Assembly (NCBI GenBank): GCA_013397455.1
Contig: VYZB01000026.1
Coordinates: 2,251,067-2,315,066, forward strand
Length of the DNA: 64,000 nt
Direction of reading: 5' to 3'
From: Crotophaga sulcirostris
Lineage: Eukaryota > Chordata > Aves > Cuculiformes > Crotophagidae
This document shows, piece after piece, positions 25,491 through 39,225 of the stretch; within the stretch, counting starts at the first letter, position 1, and each line of letters begins with the position of its first letter. The notes beneath the pieces were generated by a model, which was not told where the DNA came from, did no database searches, and saw only the letters and a list, made by a program, of their open reading frames with translations. The position numbers and the translations under genes were made by a program.

Positions 25491-28400
25491 AATTGGGATT
25501 CTGTATTTGAAATATAGAGTGTCACTTTAGCTAGTCTGCTTCAGGAATGGATGTGACTGTTCCCACCTCAAATGGAAGAGAAGGTGGAATATGGGGGAAG
25601 GATTAACCTATGAAAAAGTGAGCACAACTGTGTAGCACCTGTGGGCAGACTCTGCCATGATGTAAATCACAGCCTTTTGGCAAGCAAACAGTTATACATG
25701 GAGAACTGTCTATTTTGCATCAATTCAACATTCAATGAGTTTGCAAAATAAGTGTGATTTATGCAGCCATAAAGATGGAGCAAGAAAAGAGATTAACAGG
25801 AGCAGACAGGGTGTGATGTTTTATTATACCACGCACTCAACATGGGAGTTTCACTCAGTCTTTACTCACGTGCCTGGAATGTCAAATACTTCAAGCATTC
25901 AGATGTTCTTACTGATTATTTTACAATGCAGCAAGTTGAAATCCAGTTTTAAATGTGCCAGAGTATGTTTGGTTGACTGTGATCCCTTGAGTTCCTTCCC
26001 TGGAGTCACGCTTGTTTGTAGTGATGTCACTGAAAGCATGATCAGGCCAGATCTGCAGCAGAGTAAGAACAAAACCTTCATTACTGTGACTTTTTTCATC
26101 ATGTGTCCCAGCAGAAACTTTTCAGAAGCTCCAGTATGGTTTCACTATGTTCCAAATGGGGAGGATCTGAAACATCAAAACTTAATCTCCCCTTCCCTTC
26201 TTCCTTCCCCTAGCATGTTTTCCACTCTACTCATAGTTCACACATAAAGGCTAGGGATTGAAACAGGCACTTTAAAACTTCTTGGTTCTGAGGAACAACT
26301 TTTCTTTTGTCCATCCAATAGCTAATCCATCTTCCTTTATTTCTTCTTTCACCCCTTTACCTTATTTTGCTGAGAAGACATTTAGGCAGGAGTCAGGAGA
26401 TTAGCTGGCATAAATAGGCATCATTCAAGTACATCTTTATAGAACAGCGTTGCTTACATTTGTTGAAAACCTGTCTCTTAATCTCTGGCTGAATCTGTAG
26501 TGTTTGCAGCACACACAGACGTGATGTGGCTCAGCATCTCTCATGCCCGTGGTTCACCTGTGTTTAGCACAGTGCATTTTGTTCAGTTTACAGCTTTCCA
26601 ATGAATACCTTTTTTTTTATTTTAGTAGAAAAGGCATTAATTTTCAGCTCGCAACACAAACTCTGTACAGGAATCTACAAGTAACAGTACTGGTGTTCAG
26701 TGGCAAGTATTTTTCTAGGAGGTTGTGTACAGGCATGTTGTATGTGTAACTAGTGAAAATGAGTTTGGTCTTTGCCTTGGCAGCTTCTGCTCAGGAGTTG
26801 CCCTCAGTGGAGCAGCAGGTGAAGATGCAGCAGTGAAGCCACATGGGGATGTTCCTCAGTGTCTGCACTTGCACTGAAGTTATTACATCTGTCTCTACCC
26901 AATTTGGAATTCAGGAGAGAAGGAAAGAACCAGAGATGAACTTATTCTTACTGACGAGAATCCTCACAGTAACCTAGAGGAGGCAGAAGCCAAAATAGAA
27001 ATGCAGTATGAGATGGGAACGTACAATGCAGCTATGGATTTTGATTTTTATTTTGAAACTGGAAGGATTATTTTCCCCTTGGTTCTTATTCATCCGTCTC
27101 TGTATAACTAGAGGTATGCAGAAAAGGATTAGGTCCTTTTTAATCATTAATACTTATTTCTAATACTGACTATCGGTTTTATAATAAACATAACACTCGT
27201 GGCAAGATGCATAGATATCCGGTATTGCCTGTACTGCAGGCTTTTTAGTTTGATGGTAGTTAGTTTAAAGCATGATTGAAATCATGACTACATCTATTAA
27301 CCACAACCAAATGGTGATCTTTTTCCTCTTGTTTTAGGATCTATTGTCTAACGACTTTTATATATGATTTAGAGTCACCTAATCACAGTGTTGTTTGTAG
27401 TTTCACATGTCCTCTCTGATAGATACCGATTCCATTATCATATAATGAACAGCTAGTTTTGTAGTTAGCTCTGTGCTAAAACAGGTAATATTTTCTGGCT
27501 CAGCTCCTATATAGGTAGTGATTTATAATTAAAATAATAATACTGATACTGTGCTCTTATTCTGCATTGTAGCAGGAGCTTATGCTTCATGTAGGTATGT
27601 CAAATGCCTGTTGCTGCATTAGGCAGTGCTGTCAGAGCAAGATGCAAGCAGAGCCATCGTCTCCTCTTTCTGCCTTTGTCCCGTACCAACCTCAGCTGAC
27701 CCATTCTAAACTGGCTTGGGACTGTCTACCTTTCTGGGGTGTTGCGAAGCTCAATTAGTGTTTTGGGATCACTTCAGTGCACCTGCATTGAAAAAATCTG
27801 TCTAATTGCTATGCAACTGTATTTGCATTTTATTTTGTGTAAAGCTTCATCTGACCCAACCTCTCTGTTTCTCATATAAATAATTGCTACATCAGGTGAG
27901 GATGAGTTTGGGGAAAGGCTGAAAGCTTCAATTGCTTTTTTTCCTTTTCTTTGAGCTATGCTGTTTAGAGGGCCAAAATGTTTAAGGGTTAGTGACTGTG
28001 ACTTGACTTCAGGAGTGGCAAATGTTGTTGATAAATATGGTCTTTCTATGGGCTCTTTTAACCTTGCTGCTTTGTGTAATTCCAGCTTGTAAAGCTGAGT
28101 TGAGCCCTGTTTCAAATTCCATAGCTTTTGATCTGTAAGCTAAGTGTACATGAAAATATAACTCTGTGCCTGGCGAGTAAGTGAAGGCTGACAGCACTTA
28201 ATTCCACATTTACAGATCAACCGGATTTACGTAATTAAATGTCTCTTTATGCTTTAAACAGAGTCCTGTAAGTGAGCCTGTCATAAGTGTCCTGCTGGCA
28301 GGGGGAGGATATCACTATGTATTCTGCCACTTCTCACTCAATCTGTCACAAAACTGCAGACCCTTCAGTGTTTGCTCAATGGGATCGTTGTTTTACTCAT

Positions 28401-30072
28401 CATAAATGTTTCAGGACTTTTCTTTAAAATGGGAGTGTTTTCAAGCCCTTGCTCTGCAATGGGGAGTCCAGCCCTTATCCAGAGTAGGAGACTCAGGGCT
28501 TTACAAAGCTATCAGCTGGATTAACCAGATTTACCCAAGCAATTATATCCCCATAGCACTGAGATTATTTGTGTAAGTAAATGTTCAGTGCTCTAGCAAA
28601 GGACAGCAGAGGTGAGCCCTGCTGAAGCATGGGAAAGGCTGATGAGGAGTGACCTTCACTTCTGAAGTCTGCAGGACAGTCCATCCCTGCACAATGATTG
28701 TTCTGGCCCTGAGTTTGGAGAAACAGTTCCCTGTTTCAGCATACATATGGTCCTAATAGCACATGAGTTCCTCCTTGGTCTTTCATCTGCTCTTCTAGGA
28801 GACAGGACTGAAAGGAGGATGATAGATCAACATACAGCATTGAACCTGGGCTGGAGAGAGGGTGCCAGTGCATACCACAGATGCCTAGCCAGTGACTGCA
28901 GTGCTTAGGGTAGCAATTTTAAGCCAAATCTATTTTTCTGCAAAATGCTGATATTTTTTTGCCACAACAGACTGGAGAACAGTTGCAGTAAAGGGAAAAG
29001 AGATAAATTTTTTCTCTGTTTGAAGACTCCTGCCCACACAAGCCTGATGTGAAGATGTGTATGAAAGCACTGTGCACATTCAGCTTAGCACTGCGTTGCA
29101 CACATACTGCAACCCAGTCATGGGCTTAGTCCCTTAGCAGTGAATCCTCATTGTTTTCCTTGTAGAAAAGGAAATCTTCACCTCTCTTGTTAGCAGATGA
29201 GCTTTGCAGGTGAGCAAAATGCTATATACGCTTGTCTGCATGGACAGAGTCTGATATAAGCACAGAGGAACCTGTGAGCAAGCCAACAGTGCAAGTGTAG
29301 AGTCATTCCTTTACTTCTAATGTTGCTATTGCATAGGTGAGAAAGCAATTTAGAGCTGACTGAGAAGGGGCAGATAATATGAGTTGCAGACCTTCCATGT
29401 TGGGAGCAGTAATTCAGCTATAACAGCCTAACAGAGCAGAGAGGTAATGGTTTAGTAAGAAGTTGGCTTTCGGAACAGCTGCCTAGGAGAGAAGGCTCCA
29501 ATCAACACTAATGCACCAGATTGTGGTTTCAACTACAAGATGTTGCTCAGAGAAGCAGGCAGGAGTCTAACTAGACATCAACTATGGCAGTTCAGGCCCC
29601 ATAAGTCAGAGAAGAGATATTGTTATTAAAATGCAGTGTTTACTTCTTTAAAAAAATAAAAAGGTTTCTAGGGAGATTAATTTTCACTTCAGCATGGTAA
29701 TCATTTCATCAACATGCCAGTGTGATTTAAGACAAGCTGGATCAGTTCTTCTCTGGATTATGCATCTGAATTGTCTGCAGATTTCCCACCCCTCACAAAT
29801 AAACCCAGTTTTTATTGTTTTAACAAAGAGGATTTAACAGCAAAGTTTAATCAAAATGCCACTGGTGCCCATTCTGAATTGAGCAATTCTGCGTTGAATG
29901 TACATTTTTCAGGGATATATCTAATACCACTGACAACTCAACCCAAATGGTGATTTGGGATTTGCATCGTCTCTGCTGCTGGTGTATTTCAATAATGTCA
30001 CTGTAGTGATGCACTGATGAAATACATGGAGTTAAAATGAGACTCTTCATTCCTATAAAGAGCCTGATAAAC
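25491..30072. other. Intergenic, or distal NOX4 3' UTR
   Basis: No gene or repeat recognised. It contains the longest open frame in the window (25735-26247 +, 170 codons), which I regard as chance. AATAAA occurs at 27183-27188 in an AT-rich run, so a long NOX4 3' UTR could extend this far. Confidence 0.6.
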
Positions 30073-30682
30073 CTCAGAAAGCCAACTGTATCTTGGGCTA
30101 CATCTAAAGAAGTGTCAGTGGATTAAAGGAGGTGATTTTGCCTCTCTACTTTCCTCTCATGAGACCTCACCTGAAGTGCTGCATGCAGTTCTGGAGTCCT
30201 CAGCACAGGAAGGACATGGATCTGTTGAAGCGAGTCCAGAGGAGGCCACGAAGATGGTCAGAGGGCTGGAACACCTCCACTGTGAGGACAGCCTGAGAGA
30301 GTTGACTTTGTTTAGCCTAGAGAAGAGAAGGCTCCAGGGAGACCTTAGAGCAGCCTTCTAGTACTTAAATGGGGCCTCGGAGGAAGCTGAGGAGAGGCTC
30401 TTTATCAGGGAGTGTAGTGATAGGAGAAGCTGTTTTAAGATGAAAGAGGGGAGGTTTGGATTAGATATTGGGAAGAAAATTTTTCCTGCGAGGGTGGTGT
30501 GGTACTGGAACAGCTTGCCCAGAGACGTTGTGGAAGCCCCACCCCTGGAGGTGTTCAAGGCCAATTTGTATGGGGCTTTGAGCAACCTGATCTAGTGGAA
30601 GATGTTCTTGTCCATGGCAGGGGTGTTGGAACTGGATGATCTTTAAGGTCCCTTCCAACCTAAACCATTCTATGATTCTATC
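30073..30682 (+). repeat. CR1 LINE fragment, ~0.6 kb of 3' end
   Basis: Begins near cctcagaaagccaactgtat and runs through the CR1 ORF2 C-terminal block, including ctggagtcctcagcacagga, the aggctccagggagacctta phrase and gtccatggcaggggtgttgg. It ends in gattctat. In-frame stops and shifts break ORF2, so it is a non-functional 5'-truncated copy in the NOX4-TYR intergenic region. Its closest relative in the window is the copy at 41376-42046. Confidence 0.96.
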
Positions 30683-31516
30683 TTTTAGTAGCTGTACTAA
30701 GCATGGTAAATTGCAGAAACTCTGGAAATTCCATTGTAAGTAAAGCAGGTTAATTAACCAGCATCTTCTAAGGCTGAGCCTTGAGTTCTCTACTGGGCTG
30801 ATATATGTAATAAACGCCCTTACACGAAGTTTTTGAGCAATGAATACTGCTCTTTAACGAGTTGGGAAGGTTTAGTATCCTGCTAGTTGTATCAACCCAT
30901 GTTGTAAGAGGATTGGGATCTGTTTTCATACTGTGGAAAGCTGTGCATTTCCTCTGAAGTTACACGTATCTCCAGAATTGCAGTGGATGCTCAGTTTGCC
31001 AAGCCTGAATGTTACATTCTCTAGAAAGATCGTATTTGTAAGAGGCAGCTGCTGGAGCTGTATTAATAGCAGTGAATCTGTTCCATCATTACAGGGGCAC
31101 AGAGAGAAGGCTGGAGTATGCCACCTGTCTCAACTGTAGGTTGTCGCTTAACAGAACCCTTGGATCTCTGTGGATGTCAGACCTTGTAAAAAAATTTACA
31201 TGCTGTCTCTGCTTCCTCCTGGCACAGTCCAAAATCTGCACTTTCTTCCTAGTGATCTGTACTGTTATACCAGGAGGGGGAAGCCAAGAGGAGCTCCTGA
31301 AGCTTCAGGTAAACTGCTGTCAACTGAGCAGCAAACCAAGGAGAACATGATGAATGCCAGCAATGAACAGGATGAAATATTTCAAAACTGTGAGCAAAGG
31401 GGAAGAGGTGAGACATTTTTCCTGGCTCCTCAACTCTTGAAATTACAAGCAAGCCCCATTGTCTGAATGGGGATACAAAGTCTCCCTAGGGTTTGAGAAC
31501 TAATATATGCAAATGA
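30683..31516. other. Intergenic, nothing recognised
   Basis: Unique-looking sequence between two CR1 fragments. Several overlapping short frames (30933-31466) are present on both strands, with no recognisable protein. Confidence 0.6.
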
Positions 31517-31616
31517 GTTTCTGGGGGACATGGTTTAGCAGAGGACAGGTACGGTTGGACTCGATGATCTCAAAGGTCTTTTCCAACCTGATGATTCTGT
31601 GATTTTATGATTCTAA
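31517..31616 (+). repeat. Short CR1 3' tail fragment (~100 bp)
   Basis: Contains ctgggggacatggtttagca, then a tggactcgatgatctcaaag block and ttttccaacctgatgattct, and ends in octamer-like repeats. This is only the 3' UTR of CR1. Extreme 5' truncation is normal for this family. It matches the 3' end of the copy at 10641-10935 almost base for base. Confidence 0.95.
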
Positions 31617-34600
31617 GTATATTGCATTTCTATGCACAATTCAGTGCTAAAGCACATAATAAAACTTGTATATTTTAGTAAACATCTAGGAAATAAGCAG
31701 CTTGTTTGAAATAAATCCGCCATTGACTCTTTGAAGTTAACCTGTTTCAAAAAATGTCTTATTTCTCTCTGCAGCTTGGGGGTTGGGAATGGCTTTACAT
31801 TTTAACTCGTTTTCACCAAGACATTGGCTTGTGTAGTTGTCTGTGCTGGCTTTAAGTAGCTTTGACAGTTGACTAAATAAATTCTGTGTTCATTGCTGCT
31901 GACCCTAGGTAAGGACAGCCTTGAGGATGAGAAGCAGTATTACATAAATGTCTAGTGTACATAGCAACACTGAGAGGAGAGATGCTGCTGCATTGCTTTC
32001 GTGCACCAGTCACACATTAAAATTCTGTCATTGCAAGGTCGTGTTGCTCATCTCATACTCTATAACCCTGGGGAAGAAATTTGGATGAGAAGTGGGGGAG
32101 GAAAAGCAAAAACTTCCTTCTTGTGCTGTAACCAAGAACATATTCATCGACAGCAGGGCATTTTTTTGATTTTAAAAGAGCACATCATTTCTGAGGATAA
32201 CAGACTCTCTCCTGGTGCTATGTAGTGATGTTTGCATGTTAGAAATGTGGCACAGTGATAGTGGCTTCCTTCTGAATTGAATAAATAACGCCTCTGAGCC
32301 TTTTGTCTCCCTTTAATAATCTGAGAGAAATGCAAAACAGCAAAGAGCATATAGAGTGGACTGTGTCCTGAGCTGCACTCAGTGCAGGCTGGTTAGGAAT
32401 GCTGCATAGAAACTCTGCAAGCTGCTAGGAAGAGGCAAGGTTTAAGGCAAAGAGGAAAACAATTTTTTTAAGGAGAAACACAGCAGTGATACATGATCTG
32501 AAGTCAGAAACAGGCCATGTCACCACACTGGCAATCGCATCTTTGAACGATGCTGAGTCAGACCTTATCTAAAGGTACACTTCGGTATCAGGGAAAGTCA
32601 AGGGCTTTCAGATTGAGTGTGCAATGTGGGATGAAAGCAGGTTTCAATGCAGCAGGTGAGCCACCTCTGCTCACTTTCCAGCTTGTAGCTCAGGCCTGTC
32701 GTACCTGAGGGTGAATTGTGTAGGCAATGAGCTGGTTTGACTCTTGAGTGTTGTCTCAGTTGTATGGTTAGCCGAGGATATGGACATACTGATGATGTAA
32801 TGATGATGATATAATGGCAAAATCTCTTCAGAGGAGATACAAATGCTGTGTTTTTCCTTTATTGTATAAGAACAGCATAATTAACTGTTAAAAAATATTT
32901 TATAAGAATGTGAAGATTCACTTGGCAGTGTTCTTTTTGATACTGATAACTTTGATATACGCTTTTTGAGATAAACATGAAGTGCCCAAGCAGATCTTAA
33001 AATTGTGGCTGAGATACCACCTGGCAAAGGTCTCCACCTGACAGTGAAGTATCATTGTCTGTTGGAGCTGGATGCATTGGTGCTTTCATTAATCTCAGTC
33101 TACTCCCTCTCCACGGAAGGTTAGTGGGAGCTGAGTTTCAGATCCATCTCTTTCTCTCTGCATACCTTTAGCCTTCATCTAGAGATGTGCTCTAAGCTTT
33201 GGATCACTGGAAACATCTTGATCCATGCATCACATAGTCCTCCTTTTGTGTTTTTCCTCCCTCCATAGCACACATTATGTCAAGAGGCTTCACCCACCCT
33301 TAACTCAGGAAAATACCACCCTTTATAATGCTCCAATGGAGGTTTTGTAGTCACTGTGATTAGCTTTAGGAAAATGATGTCTTGCAGCATCCCAGTCTTG
33401 GAGATGTTTTTTGAAATAAGAGGAGGAGCAATGCCACAAGGAAAGCTGTGTGGAAAATGGAGAAATCTCATAATAGCAAAGATTAATTCATCTTCTCGAT
33501 GAGAAGCATGGGTTTGATTTTGTGAGAGTCAAATCATTTGTTGCCACCACTGCAGTTAAGTCATGTTTCTGCTTTCATACATAGACATTTCAGAACAGCG
33601 GGCAGTGATGGAAAGAGTAGTTTTTCTTTCAATTACATTCCCTATTTTCATACAGCCCCTAGTTTATCAACTGCATATAAATTCCTCCTTTCACTGATTA
33701 AATATTTCTTTACCTGTTTTATTTGCTTCAGGGAGCTTGGAGAGCTCATTGTTTATAAAGGGAAAGAAGAAGAATTGTGCTGTTAAGCTGATAACTCCCA
33801 ACACATATGTTCTGTTCTGTATGTTTGAGAAGAAGGTGCTGATGCTGCTGTGACTGCAGAATGGCAGAACTTTCACTGAGATTCAGATGTGACCAAGACA
33901 CTCTTCCAGGTTTCATATGTTGATGAAACTCTGGACTCATTATCTTTTTCTGAAATGTGAAGCCTTAGCCCATATGTGCCAGGTTGTGAAACCCTTAATG
34001 CTACTGAGTTTTTCCTCTCCCTGTGTTCCTTCTATTCACTTGCAAGAGCAGATTTAATTAAGCACATTCATTTGTCTCAAATTTGTTTAGCTAAATTGCA
34101 AAATCCTGGTTGCTCTATGGAAAGGATGTTTCTTTCCCAAAATCCTAGACTGAGTTAGCCATTTTAACTTAATGGCAATCCTGACAAGTTAAATATTTGG
34201 CGGCTGAGTTCTATTGCTCTTCCAATTTTTTTTTTTGCATTTTGTTGTGTTAACAGGACACACTAACGTGAGTTTATGTCTCTTATTGTATTTGACAAAG
34301 CACCGTACATTTATTCATCATGTAATCATGGCACTGTAATCTCAAGGTATTTACAGGAAGCTTCATGACTTTGGAATAAACAACCATTCCAAGACTGAAC
34401 AGAATGTGGCTGACTTGCTGTTTGTGACCTGCTTTTAATTAATGACCTACTGCTTTAATTATGGAAGCATTATGAATGTGCGTACATGCATATGTGTTAT
34501 GGCTGGGATTTCACTGCTTAAACACAAGGTCTAATACTGCTTGAGATGCCCTGTACTAGCTGAAACTTCCACACAGGTTTGGCAGATAGGCTACAGGAGA

Positions 34601-37600
34601 CCCAGGATCCTCTGGAAGAACAGCAGGAAGTTGGGTAGGATACCTGAAGTACAAAAATTGTGGTATGTAATTTTGTTTAGCTACCCAGAGTAATTTTCTG
34701 ACTTAAAACATTAGGCACATGTTTACTTCATGTGACACCTGTTCAATTTTTTGATAAATCTAGACCATTTGAAATAATGCACTGTGCCAAAATATATTCC
34801 TTTTGTGTCTTCAACTCTGAGACCATCTCAGAAGCAGAACAGTTTTATCTCATTCTCATACACAATCATCCCACCACTGGCACTTGAAAGGACATTAGAC
34901 TTCTGCACTCTGTGTATCTTTATTTAGAGCCCAGTGGGAACAGAAAACAGCAGCTGCCTGACTATAACCTACCAAAATCAATGATGAACAAAGTTCCTTC
35001 TCATTCCAGAAGTGTGTAGAAATCCTTCCCACTTAAGATGAGTACTTGAGTGTCTGACTGAGTGAAACAAAATCTGAGCATTTGCTTTAGTCGGTCTGGT
35101 GAAGTATTTCACAGTGTGTTTTATTGGAAGTACCTGCTCAGACTATACTGCTTTTGATAAATCTTAATGGAGAGTTGATACTTTATTATGATCTTCAAGA
35201 CACTGCTGATTCTACAGCAAATCTGAACAAATTGTTTTAAAACTTGTAATCAACATCACAGTAATGTAGTTAGGGGCCTTTCTGGTACACTGTGGACCAA
35301 AGCACAGAGTGGTGGTGATATAATGGTGGGAAAAGGCACAATCACTCCAGGATGAGAAGTTTAACTGCAGCAAGATATAAAGCCAAACATCTGTATATTT
35401 CTACTGGGTTTTTTTGTTGTTTTTTTTTAGAGAAAGTTAGTGTCTGCACTTCAGAGAAATTCCTGAGCTGTGGAAATCTGAAAGGTGTTTATACTTAGGC
35501 AGAGTCAGTGGCATGCTGGGCAGAGCTATCAGAGGAAAAATTGGTATTTTCAAAATTTATTATGATGTTTTCCATTAAGAGGAATATCCTTTCCCACTCA
35601 CCTTCCCTGGGCCAAGTAATGAGGTTTGGCAAAATGTATTTTGGCTTATGAGCTTTTATTTTCTGTCTGATATTTGTAGAGTTTTTATGGAAACCAACAC
35701 ATTTCACAAATACATTTGATCAAGATGGAAATCTTATTGTTCATACCAAAAGAGTAGGGTAAAGGGTGCACAAAAATTAGAAGGACTATTTGTTTTGACA
35801 AAACCTGGCTCAAATTGTTGAATCAGAGACTCTTTTCACACTGGACAGCAAGCAAAGTATTGCAGTCTGCTGTTTTCCTAGCAGAAGGAGAAAAACTGTG
35901 CTTCCTCCCCCCTGCCTTTGGTGCCATGTAGGCATCATTGATCATGATAAATTCTTGATAACAAGGTGAGCAGAAGGGTGGGCAACGGCAGGCAAAGACT
36001 GCTCCCACTAATAGATGAGCCTTTCTACGGATTAAAACAGCAGCTGTGGGCTGAACAGCAGCTGTCTGTCCTATCCAGGCACCAATCTCTCATGAATTTC
36101 AGTTATTTAATGAACCTGATCTCCTAAATAAAAAGAACATTTTTCTCATATAATCAGTGGGGAGATATGAAAGCCTTTAAAGTATTCCAGGGAGATATGA
36201 TTCACCTGATTTGTTTTTTTACGTTTCAGCATACAAAGTCTGTTTCAAAAGCTCCTTTTTTTCCTCCACTGATGTTATAGGAAACATATTTATTTGGAGA
36301 ACACAGCACATTATGGGCTGCTGTGAACTGTGAACTGGGTGTGAACTGGCTCCTCTGTCCTAGAATATCTCAGCTGGAGAACCACCTGAAAAAGCAGTGT
36401 GTGTTATAAAATTGAGACCAATTGAAGAGCATAGATAAGTGGTTCTTCACCTGTCCTTGATTCTGAATTCTGAGATAAAAGGGATAGGCACCCCGTTGTT
36501 GATCCCACCAGCCTCCTTAAAGCCGGGGAGCAGCCATGCAATCCAGTTAGAGCCTTGTTCAGTGCAGGGAACCTGATGCACCCTATAGTGGACTACAGCC
36601 ACTTACAGGGGGGCTGAAGAATGGCATATGGAATAATTTCTAACCAATGCAACTTGGATTGTTTCTCCTGAAAACCCATCATCATTTTTGTGTGCAAGAT
36701 AACTTAAAATAATCTGCACTTCTTATCCATTTCCCTTTTCCAACTCCTCCCAGATTTAATTCTCATGAATGTAATGGCTCCATGATTTATCATTACTCTT
36801 TCTTGTGTCTTGTTTAGCATATGCATAAGCATTAGACTGAGCTTTATAACAGTGCACTTTCTAATCTAAAATTGTGCGTTGTGAACTGATGACTGATGGC
36901 CTGAATAACCGAAAACTTGTCCTGTCTCCCTCCTAAAACCATTCTTATGATCTTCCTGGAAATTAATTTTGTAAGCCCAAGGTTTCTGGTCTCTCTACAG
37001 ATTAATTTTCCAAATGAGCCTTCCTGTAACTTTTTACAGTAGCATGTCTCCTTGCAGGGCAATGTCACCTTAATTATGATGGCTGCAATAATTCCTCAAT
37101 TTATCATCTACATCCAGACCTCTAAACACAATTTCTAAAGTGACAGGCTCCCTGCAGACATCCCTTTTTGGTGCTCTAGATTGCCATGACTCCTAGGATG
37201 AGACAAGAGGCCAGAATTTTTAAGTCTTGATATTCAGACTTGTGAATTTAAGCATATTTGTTCCATTGAAAGGGAAGAGTCTTTCTAACAAGAAGTGATC
37301 TAATTTTCTGAAGTAACAAGCACTTTCTCTGGCAGCAGGAGGGAAGACAGAAATGCCTTATTTTCATTTAGGCTCTTAAATGAGAGTTGTCAGGAGCCTG
37401 TTTCTCCCTGAATGTTAATAGGAGGTTGGTGCTTTGAAAGTCAACCCTCTGGTTTAAATAATTGAGACCACACACTGTAAAATTAAAAGACTAAAATGAA
37501 TTTTAAAGTAGCATCTCAAGTCCATTATGGTGTAAAAGAGAACATGGAGCCTTGATACTCTGATGCTGTGTATCTTCCATGGTCACTGTGGCATTAATTG

Positions 37601-39225
37601 ACAAGATGAAAGTAAGAACAAATTGCTGCTATTCTGACTTCACAACTCATGTATTCATTTACTCTTGATGTAAATGCCCGGAATGTCATCCATGTGAAAG
37701 GAGAGCAGGAAAAAGGAGTTCTTACAGGGCTTATCTACACGCATGTACACACATATTGTACAACTTTCACAGCTATAGTAAGAATACAGTTATTCTGTAT
37801 TCTCCATTGCCGTAAATATACGTATTTTGCTATCAGCTAATGGCTGTAGCTCTGTGAATCTGCAATGTGTGTTGTGCTTCTGTTAAAAAAAAAGAAAATT
37901 CTCATGATTACACCAATAAATATTTCTGTATACAGATACTGTCATGATCTTGGTAATTTGATATTTTTCCAACTACCTAACCATGTATATATTTTGTCCT
38001 AGAGCCAGGTCATCAGCCGATGAAAATAGTCCACAGTAAATTCAGCAGAGCACCATTAATGGAACAGTATTTTCCACCCTGCCAATCTCCCAGTAAATTT
38101 ATGAGAAGACAGTCCAGGCCTTCGAGTGCTTGTTAGCAGATCTTCCTGACACATTCAGCTCTGTGACAAAAGAGCCAGCACATTTTTCCAGTGTGCTTTT
38201 CTTTGCATGAAGTGCTCACATGCAAAGAACTTAAGCTTTTAGGATTTTTCCCAGAAATATATTTTCTTCTGTGGTGCATATGGACTATTTATTTGCAATA
38301 GCTTGCACAAAAGAAAGAATGTGAGTAATGGCATTAATGTTGAAAAAATCCTCATCAGCATCAGTCAGTGGAGAAAACCAGGATCTGATTGCAAGATTAC
38401 AAGAAGGGTTGTATTGGTATGCAAGGCAAGGAAAGCCTGGTGCATGACTCTGCCCTAAGATTTAAGAGGCTCTGCAGACTACTTTCCTTTATTCATATTT
38501 ATGGCACTGTTGTCAGGAATGCTTGGGAAAGACATATGGTAGTTTGAAAGTGTAGCACAGTGAAATGATTGTACTTAAATTTTCCAAGAAACAATTCAAA
38601 CTAGAAACATTCTAATGTTGTTAAGATTGCAGGAAAATGTGTGAAAATTTGTCCACAATATGTAATCAACCTGAAAATACCTTATATGCTTATTATTTCC
38701 TGAGCATGTTTCTTTTACTAGAAAACAATGAGGAAAAACAGGGAGGTTTTTTTATACTTCCAAATTCCTTTAAAATCTGTATGACACACTCAGACATCAA
38801 CGGTGTAGGTACCACCCCTGTGGGCTGTTTTGCTTTGCCATCAGTATACCAGACTCAATAGTGTGGGACAATTCTGCCACGGAGCCCTCAAGGATCCCTT
38901 TTCCTGACAGATAAAACAAGGCAGTGTGAGGGGATAGAACAGTGAAGTCATATAAGGCTGAATCAAGTTTCATGAAAGGAGATAATCCACAGTCAGGATC
39001 CAGAAATAATGTTTATTGCAGAGTTCTTGTTTCAAAGGGAATTTTGTCTGTATGCAGGGAAGTAGCTAGTTTCTTCACATAATTACTAATCCAGTAGATT
39101 TCCAGAACTTCTGGGCACCATCAGAGTTCTGCATGATTGACATCCTCAAGAGAAGGAGGTAACAGGCAGACTCCTGGGGAAAGGTCGATATACAGAATGG
39201 GACAGCAGAAAGCCTGATAAATGAA
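31617..39225. other. Intergenic, AT-rich, no gene recognised
   Basis: About 7.6 kb without identifiable exons or long interspersed repeats. Simple-sequence patches include a gatgat-rich stretch near 32790-32815, T runs near 35408-35430 and a short gtgaact-type tandem around 36322-36347. All open frames are under 85 codons. Conserved regulatory elements for TYR or NOX4 could be here but cannot be recognised from a single sequence. Confidence 0.6.
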
